Notes under the pieces: model-generated
The model's database searches: none
What the model was told of the DNA's origin: nothing
The model's input: the letters and a program-made list of their open reading frames with translations, nothing else
In this document: positions 36,798-44,230 of the stretch, piece by piece
Numbering within the stretch: the first letter of the stretch is position 1
Layout: the number at the start of each line of letters is the position of its first letter
Program-made: the position numbers and the translations under genes
Virus record (IMG/VR): IMGVR_UViG_3300048554_001104
Location: 1 to 50,863 of that record
Strand: one strand, 5' to 3'
Length of the DNA stretch: 50,863 nt
Origin: a virus

Positions 36798-37413
36798 AAT
36801 AAAAGATAGATCTGTTAGAGACAGCGTTCAAAAACAACTTAGATCAGATAAAGATTTAAACTTACAAGTTCGTGTTTTAATAGATAAGCAATTTAAAACA
36901 GCTCATCAAAAACTTCTTTCAGACTTCAGATCTCATCCTATTACCAGAGAATTAAAAGTTGCAGAAGGAGCGTCTAATTACAGCGGAGGTTTGGCAGAAG
37001 GCAATCTTTTTGGATTCATAGGTTTCGAATCAGGTTATGATGCTATTGAGCCTATTGAAAAACTATTAGTAAGAGCAGATATTTTAATAAAACAAAGAAG
37101 AGTTATGAGATCAGGATTTATTTGGGCTTATGCAGTAAATATGCCATCAATAAATGATCTTTATAAAGTGACCCCAATGCCATGGTCTCAAGGAGCTAGT
37201 TGGCTAAGAGAGCTTGAAGGTAGGGGCATACCAAACTTAGGTCAATATATGTATGTTGATGCCAAAACTAGCCGCTCCTCCGAAGGTATACAAGGAGGTA
37301 ATAGGTCAGGAGGTAGGCTTAGAATGACATATATAAAGCCTATGCTAGAAGAATTTGAAAAGAATTTAAATAATATTAGTGGCGCACAAAGAATATCTGC
37401 GCGCAATTTTTAA
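36790..37413 (+). CDS. Probable neck/tail-completion protein
   Basis: The protein is about 207 residues. A GTG at 36790 (8 nt overlap) or a TTG at 36781 could start it. I chose GTG as the shorter overlap. It has a basic helical N-terminus (RSVRDSVQKQLRSD), a Gly/Phe-rich middle (FGFIGFESGYDA) and a conserved-looking MRSGFIWAYAV, then LPWSQ-like and GGNRSGGRLRM segments. Minor structural proteins between head and tail often have such Gly/Trp-rich middles. No catalytic motif is seen. The role is inferred from neighbours. Confidence 0.4.
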   Translation: MARIKDRSVRDSVQKQLRSDKDLNLQVRVLIDKQFKTAHQKLLSDFRSHPITRELKVAEGASNYSGGLAEGNLFGFIGFESGYDAIEPIEKLLVRADILIKQRRVMRSGFIWAYAVNMPSINDLYKVTPMPWSQGASWLRELEGRGIPNLGQYMYVDAKTSRSSEGIQGGNRSGGRLRMTYIKPMLEEFEKNLNNISGAQRISARNF

Positions 37414-37415
37414 AT

Positions 37416-38264
37416 ATGAAACCGCAATTCCAACACGAAGTAACAACAAGTTTTATGTTATGGGCAGATAATTTTCTATTAAGAAAAGGTGAAGCTTATA
37501 CAAATTATGTATCAACTTTCTATCCAAATACAAGTGATGATAGATTAGGTCCAGGATTAGTTAGCTACAGTAGCCCTCACAAACAGTGGGTTTTTGACAG
37601 TAGTATAGAAGGCGCAAATATTCCTAGTGGAGTATATGACAACGGCACCTTTATTCCAAGAGATACAAATGGATTAAAATTAGACTTCGATAATGGTCGA
37701 GCAATACTTGATTCTTCATTCGGAGACTCTAAAACAACAGTTAGCGGAGAATATTCAGTAAAAGATTTCAATTTTTACATTACAAACCAAACAGAAGAGC
37801 AATTAATAATAGATAGTAAATTCGATACAAATAATAGATTTAAACAAGATGTATCAGGAATCGCGCCTTACAAACAAGTTATACCAGCAATTTTTGTTAA
37901 TTCAGAAGTTTCTGAAAACGAACCTTACGCTTTTGGAGGAGAAGATAAAACATCAACAAATATAAGATGTGTTGTTTTCGCGGAAAATACATATCAACTT
38001 GACGGCGCACTATCTATTTTTAATGATGCAAAAAATGAAGTATATGCAAAATTAAGTTTTGAAGATTATCCATTAAATGAATATGGAGATGTTATAGACT
38101 TTAATTATAGAGAACTTTCAGACAACACAAAACAACAATATTTTCACATAGAAGAAGCAAGAGTTTCTAAATTAAGTGATAGAATAAATAAAAATATAGA
38201 CCCAACTTTATTTGTAGGATTTATTGATTTTGAAATTACAAATTTAAGATTTCCACGATCATAA
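37416..38264 (+). CDS. Structural protein, possible tail terminator or neck
   Basis: The 282-residue protein has no recognised signature. It is beta-rich, with many Asp/Asn and Tyr residues, and a C-terminal strand FVGFIDFEITNLRF. It lies between the completion-like gene and the tube-like gene with a 2-nt gap upstream, so it probably belongs to the head-tail joining or tail-terminator step. Lack of motifs keeps the confidence low. Confidence 0.35.
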   Translation: MKPQFQHEVTTSFMLWADNFLLRKGEAYTNYVSTFYPNTSDDRLGPGLVSYSSPHKQWVFDSSIEGANIPSGVYDNGTFIPRDTNGLKLDFDNGRAILDSSFGDSKTTVSGEYSVKDFNFYITNQTEEQLIIDSKFDTNNRFKQDVSGIAPYKQVIPAIFVNSEVSENEPYAFGGEDKTSTNIRCVVFAENTYQLDGALSIFNDAKNEVYAKLSFEDYPLNEYGDVIDFNYRELSDNTKQQYFHIEEARVSKLSDRINKNIDPTLFVGFIDFEITNLRFPRS

Positions 38265-38322
38265 TTCCCTTTTTAAAATAAAAAATGTAATTAGTGAAAG
38301 AAATTTAACCTTTTAAAATATT

Positions 38323-39615
38323 ATGGCAGACAAACATAGAGCACGAGTAATTTATCAAAGTGAGGCATTATATGCAGGCACAGTTGATGCAACAGGTAAT
38401 CACTTCAGCACTTCAACGGACTGGAGCACTAGAGCAGGATACAAAACGCACGCAACTTACGCATCTGCAGTTGCAGAGGGAGCAGATATTCGCACAGGTA
38501 TCCAACAACTAAGGAGAGTACAGAGCGCAAACTATAGCTTTTCTATCAACAGGCAAGATGTAAATCAGTTCGGACAATTAGGAAGAATTGACTCAGTTGC
38601 AATTGACCCTCCCACCGTAACGCTGGATTTCTCTTATTACATCACAAATGGAGTGAATGAAAGAATTTTAGGTATGAATGTATTAGGTCAGCAAAGTGCT
38701 CTTGCTGATGAAATCGTAGATGGCTTAGTTTGTGGGGATCCAGTTGGCCACGATGGGCAAAACTTTTTCATACTCACAACATGCGAAGGTCATGATGCAG
38801 TTAATAATGAGGATATCGACAACATGAAAAGTGTTATTGCGCTTGGAAACGGTTATATCTCTAATTATTCTATAGAAGCTGCAGTAGGAGGTATGCCTAC
38901 AGCAAATGTTACTGTAGACGGTTTAAATTTAAAAAGTTATGTAGGAACTACTGGGCTAAGTTCTCCAGCTATTAATGTGAACTATGGCATCCCAGTTGAC
39001 GGGGTAGAGTTTAGCATTCCCCCAGCAATTAGTGGAGTTTTAAATGATAGTGCGGCAGACCCTAACGCAGAAACAGAAGGATGGTCTTGCTTGCGTCCAG
39101 GAGACATTACAATGGCACTAGGTACAGACGGAAAAGCTGGAGAATTCGAGAATTTACCTTATGAAGATGCCCCGCATGACTTTACCGCAGGAGCAGCTCA
39201 CATTCAAAGTTTTTCTATTGACGTACCGCTTTCTAGATCTGTTCTAAATAGATTAGGAAGTCCTTATGGATACGCTAGGGTTGTAGACTACCCAGTCAAT
39301 GTCAGCGTTAGCGTTAGCGCTATAATGTCTGATTTAAAAGAGGGTAATGTAGCAGATCTAATCTGGGATACAGAAGAGCACGACTTAGTGTTTACTCTTC
39401 GCGAACCAGAACCTTATGGTACAGGAAAGAAAGCTATCGAATACAGAGTGAAAGGAGCTCTTCTTGAGGGAGAATCATTCAGCTCCTCTATTGGAGACAA
39501 TAAGAGTGTGGACTTGACATTTACCGCTCAGATTGGTGGCCCAGAAGACCTTGCAAGAGGATTGATGATCTCTGGATCAAGAAACGCTCTAACAATTACT
39601 GGCGAATTCGCTTAG
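38323..39615 (+). CDS. Probable major tail tube protein
   Basis: The 430-residue protein has two similar beta-rich halves: QSANYSFSINRQDV with the strand NYSIEAAVGGMPTA, then HIQSFSIDVPLSRSVLNRLGSPYGYA. The gene at 39668 has the matching segments QYSYNAQVGSLPTA and AIQSVSINMPIPRQDIYGFGSNYVFG. Its DNA is visibly richer in GC than that of its neighbours, as expected of an abundantly translated gene. It ends the plus operon before a strong intrinsic terminator. The choice of main tube protein among four paralogues rests on that composition and position. Confidence 0.55.
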   Translation: MADKHRARVIYQSEALYAGTVDATGNHFSTSTDWSTRAGYKTHATYASAVAEGADIRTGIQQLRRVQSANYSFSINRQDVNQFGQLGRIDSVAIDPPTVTLDFSYYITNGVNERILGMNVLGQQSALADEIVDGLVCGDPVGHDGQNFFILTTCEGHDAVNNEDIDNMKSVIALGNGYISNYSIEAAVGGMPTANVTVDGLNLKSYVGTTGLSSPAINVNYGIPVDGVEFSIPPAISGVLNDSAADPNAETEGWSCLRPGDITMALGTDGKAGEFENLPYEDAPHDFTAGAAHIQSFSIDVPLSRSVLNRLGSPYGYARVVDYPVNVSVSVSAIMSDLKEGNVADLIWDTEEHDLVFTLREPEPYGTGKKAIEYRVKGALLEGESFSSSIGDNKSVDLTFTAQIGGPEDLARGLMISGSRNALTITGEFA

Positions 39616-39640
39616 TAATATAATTACATAAAACTTTAAA

Positions 39641-39666
39641 GCCCGTCATTTATGGCGGGCTTTTTT
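39641..39666 (+). terminator. Intrinsic terminator
   Basis: The stem GCCCGTC/GGCGGGC (7 pairs with one G-U) has a 6-nt loop, ATTTAT, and is followed by TTTTTT (39661-39666). It ends 2 bases before the stop of the opposite-strand gene, so it also separates convergent transcripts. Confidence 0.9.
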
Positions 39667-39667
39667 G

Positions 39668-40801
39668 TTAAACCTGATATATCCTCAACCCTTTTGCAGA
39701 ACTAATCCCAAAATTAAAATTAGTGGATACGGTAGATTGTCCACCTATTTGATTTGAAAAAGATTGAGATCTAAGTTGAGCATTATCTATAGCTACATTA
39801 TTAATTACTGAAGCTAATTCTAGTTTTCCGCTGTGATGATATCTATCAGTATGCTTGATTAGGATGTCATACTTAGAACCTTCTTCAAAGAAAGACTCTA
39901 TTTGACCTGTCGCATACTCTCTTACAATCATATTTATACTTGCGGAAGCTATAATTGGAAGTTTTAGTTTTCTACCAAATACATAATTACTACCAAACCC
40001 ATAAATATCTTGCCTTGGAATAGGCATGTTAATAGAAACACTTTGTATGGCAGCATCAACAGATTCAACTGGAGCTCCACCATATTCTCCTGCGGTTTTA
40101 GTTATTTTTATAATCATATCACCAGGCATTATAGCATTTGCTCCATCAACCACTTCTGGATTAAAAGAGTCGGAATTTAGGTATATTTTTTCTTCAGAAA
40201 AAATATTATCAACACCAAGTTTAATTGATGGAAGAGTTGGGGCATCATTTGGGTCATACAAATCAAACTTTAAATTGCTTGCTGCGTATGACACGGAGGC
40301 AGTAGGTAAAGATCCTACTTGGGCATTATAGGAGTATTGAGTTAAAAAACAATTTCCAACACCAATAACATTATATCCAGAAAAATCTTCAGTATCTACG
40401 AAATTCAAATCAGTAATATTTCCTTCATTTGCAGAAACCCCTATAATACTTATATCATCAGAAGTTTCAGCTTCAAAATAATTCTTAAAAACACTACCAT
40501 CAGAGTAAGTATAAAAACCTATAGCTCTTTCATTTTCTCCGCTAGAAAATAAATACTCTATTTCGCAACTAACCTCGGGTTGCCGTATGATTGGGGACTC
40601 TCCATCTTTTTGTGTAACGTTTTGAACTAACTCATCCGAACCGATTTCTTTAACATCTATAGCTGGATGCTGAAAACCAAAATTCATATTCTGAACTCTA
40701 ATTAATTGCCCTGACGTTGTGCCTCCTTCTTTATATGCAGGAAAATCAGTAACTAAGACACCTAATTTTTCATAAGTGATTCGTGAAGCTGTACATGCCA
40801 T
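39668..40801 (-). CDS. Tail-tube-like structural protein, paralogue 4
   Basis: The 377-residue protein is related to the gene at 38323 (QYSYNAQVGSLPTA, then AIQSVSINMPIPRQDIYGFGSNYVFGRK) and more distantly to those at 26091 and 25175. It reads on the minus strand alone between two plus-strand blocks, under its own candidate late promoter. It may form a second tube species, a tail-end cap or a decorated tube ring. Nothing in the sequence decides between these. Confidence 0.5.
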   Translation of the reverse strand: MACTASRITYEKLGVLVTDFPAYKEGGTTSGQLIRVQNMNFGFQHPAIDVKEIGSDELVQNVTQKDGESPIIRQPEVSCEIEYLFSSGENERAIGFYTYSDGSVFKNYFEAETSDDISIIGVSANEGNITDLNFVDTEDFSGYNVIGVGNCFLTQYSYNAQVGSLPTASVSYAASNLKFDLYDPNDAPTLPSIKLGVDNIFSEEKIYLNSDSFNPEVVDGANAIMPGDMIIKITKTAGEYGGAPVESVDAAIQSVSINMPIPRQDIYGFGSNYVFGRKLKLPIIASASINMIVREYATGQIESFFEEGSKYDILIKHTDRYHHSGKLELASVINNVAIDNAQLRSQSFSNQIGGQSTVSTNFNFGISSAKGLRIYQV

Positions 40802-40808
40802 TAATCTG

Positions 40809-40820
40809 TTTACACCTTTT
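40809..40820 (-). promoter_or_regulatory. Candidate late promoter (AAAAGGTG-TAAA)
   Basis: The minus-strand AAAAGGTGTAAA lies 7 nt before the ATG at 40801, back to back with the plus-strand site at 40827. It keeps the GGTGTAA core but lacks the TTA before it. Confidence 0.35.
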
Positions 40821-40826
40821 GATCTA

Positions 40827-40839
40827 TTAAGTGTATAAT
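40827..40839 (+). promoter_or_regulatory. Candidate late promoter (TTAAGTG-TATAAT)
   Basis: TTAAGTGTATAAT lies 13 nt before the ATG at 40853 in the 51-nt divergent gap. The GTGTATAAT part is identical to that of the tape measure site. There is no TTGACA-like box 17 nt away. Confidence 0.5.
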
Positions 40840-40852
40840 AAAAAGACTCCTT

Positions 40853-42274
40853 ATGCCTAATAAAAGAATTTCAGATTTCCAAGAAAGAAAAGTTTTGTAT
40901 TCAGATTCTGCTACAGAACCCTTTCCTCATGCGCCAAGATTAAACGATCAGTCTTTAGATGACAATGAAACTTTATTTTTGTTAGCGAGACCTAAAGTTC
41001 AAAACGAAACAATTACATACCCAGATCTAAAAAGTAATATTTTAGATAATTCAATATATTTAACGGGCTCGCAATTAGTTAGTGGGCAAAAAATTTTTAC
41101 AGATAAATGCACTTTTTTAAGTAGAACGAACATAAACGAAGTAATAGATTCTACATTTAGTGGGGATATATCAGGCAATATATTTGTAGGAGAAAGTGGG
41201 TTATTGCAGAGCTTAAAAATAGGAACTGATTTTTTCGAAAGAAAGAGCGACTTTTCTTCTTATACAGCTCATATTTCTGGAGATTCTTGTTTTTTGGGAG
41301 ACATTACGCTGACAGGAGATAATTTTCAAGAAGGTGATTCCTCAAGGATAGGGGACTCCAATCAAATTGGATTTGCTCATATTTCAGGTAATAAAACAAT
41401 TACAGAAAATTTATATGCACAACAAAACATTTTTTGTCTTTATGATGACGACACATTTATAAAATTAAAAAATCAACAGATTGATATTGAAGCTGGAGTA
41501 AATACACGACTACATCTTATAGATGATGAAGATGACCGAATAGTTTTCTACACAAACAATGAAGAGCAGATGAGGTTGTATAAAAACCCTTATTTAGCAA
41601 TCAATAATACAGACCCCATGGGAGAACTGTCGGTTACTGGAAAAGCTTTCATACAAGATATTTTCACTTACGACCATTTTAGTAAAAAATTTAATAGAGT
41701 ATATGGTGGAGACGATGAAAATGTATATTTCAAAACAAAATTAAGAAAAGGTAAGAGTCAGTATAAAATTAATTTACCAAAAACATTCAAACTAAAACCG
41801 GTCATGTCAGTTATGCTGGAAAATACGAACGGAGGAGTCATAATTCCACTAATTATCTCCAATATAACTAGACATGATTTTTTAATTGACTTCGCAAAAG
41901 AGCTTGAAGACGATAATTATATCCTGCACACTATGGCGTTGAGTACATCTATCGAACCCGAAGTAGATAAAACTCATTATGACCATTATCCACATGTAGT
42001 TTGTTCTGATAATTCTGCAGGTAGACAGCATAGTCAAAGATTCTATACGCCTATTCAAGAAGTTTCCGACACTGTCGAAATTACTTTTCCATTTAATTAC
42101 TACAAGGACACTCCATCTGTATCAGTCACAATCGAAGGGCCAAACAATATTGTTCCACATGCAATATCTAGTGTAAATAATAGATCTTATAAAATAATTT
42201 TCGGAACTCAAGTGGACAGCAGATATACAATACATACATTTTCAAGCATTGAAGAAACAAAAAGGTTAGGATGA
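40853..42274 (+). CDS. Tail fibre protein
   Basis: The 473-residue protein has a head-proximal part with SDFQERK and PFPHAPR, then fibre segments (SGDISGNIFVGESGL, HISGDSCFLGDI). From about residue 170 it has a fibre/knob-like region with RIVFYTNNEEQMRL and GELSVTG, and two related beta-domains at the end (PKTFKLKPVMSVMLEN). It is paralogous to the next gene along its whole length except for a 170-residue insertion there. No S74 chaperone is present. It probably binds a surface glycan at the tail side or tip. The stop overlaps the next ATG by 4 nt. Confidence 0.7.
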   Translation: MPNKRISDFQERKVLYSDSATEPFPHAPRLNDQSLDDNETLFLLARPKVQNETITYPDLKSNILDNSIYLTGSQLVSGQKIFTDKCTFLSRTNINEVIDSTFSGDISGNIFVGESGLLQSLKIGTDFFERKSDFSSYTAHISGDSCFLGDITLTGDNFQEGDSSRIGDSNQIGFAHISGNKTITENLYAQQNIFCLYDDDTFIKLKNQQIDIEAGVNTRLHLIDDEDDRIVFYTNNEEQMRLYKNPYLAINNTDPMGELSVTGKAFIQDIFTYDHFSKKFNRVYGGDDENVYFKTKLRKGKSQYKINLPKTFKLKPVMSVMLENTNGGVIIPLIISNITRHDFLIDFAKELEDDNYILHTMALSTSIEPEVDKTHYDHYPHVVCSDNSAGRQHSQRFYTPIQEVSDTVEITFPFNYYKDTPSVSVTIEGPNNIVPHAISSVNNRSYKIIFGTQVDSRYTIHTFSSIEETKRLG

Positions 42275-44205
42275 ACACTCCAGACAACAGATTATCAAAC
42301 TTTAAACATATGCGTACATTGTTGTCCGACGGACTATCTCCGTTTCCACACCATACAATTATTCGAGAATCGGGAAATAAAGATGATGATGTGTTATTTT
42401 TAATAGCTGAATCAGGCTCGCACAATGAAAAAATCACTTATAAAAATTTAAAAAAATCAATTTTAGATAACAGCGTCTTATTGACGGGTAATCAATTAAT
42501 AAGTGGAGAAAAAACTTTCGCAGATGTATGTACATTCGAAAGTACAATTTACATAAATGAGGTTATAGATATAACTCAAACTGGAGATATAAGCGGAAAT
42601 ATTTTTGTGGGTGAAAGCGGTTTATTTGAAAACGTGGGAGTAGGATTACATTATACAGACAGAAGAATTATTAAAGACGTTTTTAGCGATTTCCCCAGAG
42701 ACGACTCAGAATATTTAGAGTATGATTTTGGCGGAGGGATAAAGTCAGGGATCCTTGATTTTGATGAAAATGATAATCCAGATTTATCGACATCAATTAA
42801 ATCTTACGAAATATATGAGCCTTCGGGATATTATAACTCAAATATACCAGAGTCGCAGCAAAACTACACTGGAGATTTATCTTTAGACGGCCATTCATTT
42901 ATTCCTGATGAAATTCACAGAGAAATGGGAGGAGCTTGGTTAGGAATTGATTTCGCTTCGCCATTTAATTATAAAGGTTTTGCTGTATACAGAAAAGCGA
43001 TAGAAAATTCTGCAGATCAATTTAAAGTAGTTGCATCAAATAATGGAAAAGACTGGTATACAATACATAGAGTTAGTGGTTTAACTGAATCAGATTATAA
43101 AAATCAAGACCAAAGAACCTCTTTTGAATTACAAGATTACTATCCAGAAAAGTATTCTAAGTATCGTCTGGTTGCGCAAAAAATAATTTCAGGAAACTAT
43201 TGGGAACTTGGTCATTTTAACTTTTCTGGGGTAGAATTTCATGAGCACGTGCATACCGTTGACCCAAATTACACATTGCATGTTTCTGGAGATTCTTGTT
43301 TCTTGGGAGATATGACGCAAACAGGGAATACAAGACAATCTGGAGATTTATATAGATTAGGTAATTTTACGCAAACCGGAGATACCCGTATAGATGGTAA
43401 CGAAATAGTTACTGGTGATATACATTTAGGTAAAACACTGTATCATTTAAACGATGAAGATACTTATATTGCTTATACAGATGATAAAGTAGATATTAGC
43501 GCAGGAGATGGAGTTAAAGTTATTTTAAATGAAATAGAAGATAATAAAATTCAATTTTTTACCAATGGTGTTGAGCAAATGCGCCTAGATGAGAGCGGTT
43601 TTCTTGGTATTAACACAACTACGCCTTTTGCAGAACTATCTGTAACAGGGGATTCGTATCTCGAATGTTTATTTACAACAGGAGAAGATGGGCAATGGGA
43701 AAGAGTCTATGGTGGATCAGATGAGGTTGTTACTTTTGTCACTGAATTAGATGGCGGAGAAGATGTTTATAAAATAGATTTCCCAAAAACTTTTGGAGAA
43801 AAACCTTCAGTAACACTTTCTTTAGAGAATGACCAAGGAGGACCTATTGTTCCGTATATAATTTCTGGAATCAACGGTCACGAATATTATGTTAATTTTG
43901 GTTCAGAACTTTCAAATCATGGATATAAAATTCATACTTCAGCAAGAGCAACAGGTCAATCTTCGGTAAATAAAACGACAACACAATCTTTTATAACAGA
44001 AATAACTCCTCAAACAAATAAAGATATATATGAAATATTTTACCCCAATCAATTTCATGCAAATCCAGTTGTCTCTGCGACATTAGAGCATGAGAGTGCG
44101 ATTCTACCTTATGTTATATCAGGAATAACATCCACTTCATACAAGATTGTTTTTGGAAGGGAATTGCATGATACTTGCAAAATTCACACTCATGCAGTCA
44201 GATAG
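42271..44205 (+). CDS. Tail fibre protein with inserted discoidin-like domain
   Basis: The 644-residue paralogue of the previous fibre shares SGDISGNIFVGESGL, VSGDSCFLGDM, QFFTNGVEQMRL and the repeated C-terminal domain (DFPKTFGEKPSVTLSLEN). Between the first two lies an extra 170 residues with WLGIDFASPFNYKGFAVYR and GKDWYTIHRV, then YPEKYSKYRLV: the pattern of an F5/8 type C (discoidin, CBM32-like) carbohydrate-binding domain at about residues 224-325. So one fibre carries an extra sugar-binding head. An ATGA overlap couples it to the upstream gene. Confidence 0.7.
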   Translation: MNTPDNRLSNFKHMRTLLSDGLSPFPHHTIIRESGNKDDDVLFLIAESGSHNEKITYKNLKKSILDNSVLLTGNQLISGEKTFADVCTFESTIYINEVIDITQTGDISGNIFVGESGLFENVGVGLHYTDRRIIKDVFSDFPRDDSEYLEYDFGGGIKSGILDFDENDNPDLSTSIKSYEIYEPSGYYNSNIPESQQNYTGDLSLDGHSFIPDEIHREMGGAWLGIDFASPFNYKGFAVYRKAIENSADQFKVVASNNGKDWYTIHRVSGLTESDYKNQDQRTSFELQDYYPEKYSKYRLVAQKIISGNYWELGHFNFSGVEFHEHVHTVDPNYTLHVSGDSCFLGDMTQTGNTRQSGDLYRLGNFTQTGDTRIDGNEIVTGDIHLGKTLYHLNDEDTYIAYTDDKVDISAGDGVKVILNEIEDNKIQFFTNGVEQMRLDESGFLGINTTTPFAELSVTGDSYLECLFTTGEDGQWERVYGGSDEVVTFVTELDGGEDVYKIDFPKTFGEKPSVTLSLENDQGGPIVPYIISGINGHEYYVNFGSELSNHGYKIHTSARATGQSSVNKTTTQSFITEITPQTNKDIYEIFYPNQFHANPVVSATLEHESAILPYVISGITSTSYKIVFGRELHDTCKIHTHAVR

Positions 44206-44212
44206 CCGAAAA

Positions 44213-44224
44213 CTGGTGTAATAC
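44213..44224 (+). promoter_or_regulatory. Candidate late promoter (CTGGTG-TAATAC)
   Basis: CTGGTGTAATAC ends 6 nt before the ATG at 44231. It keeps GTGTAATA but has CTG in place of TTA. Confidence 0.35.
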
Positions 44225-44230
44225 AATACG

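Noticed and set aside
38291-38302. TTAGTGAAAGAA before the 38323 gene as an eighth late-promoter copy
   Set aside because: It has TTAGTG but lacks the GTGTA core and a good -10-like hexamer; left out of the motif set.
39514-39519. TTGACA near the end of the 38323 tube-like gene
   Set aside because: No -10 box at 16-18 nt; it lies in coding sequence just before a terminator.
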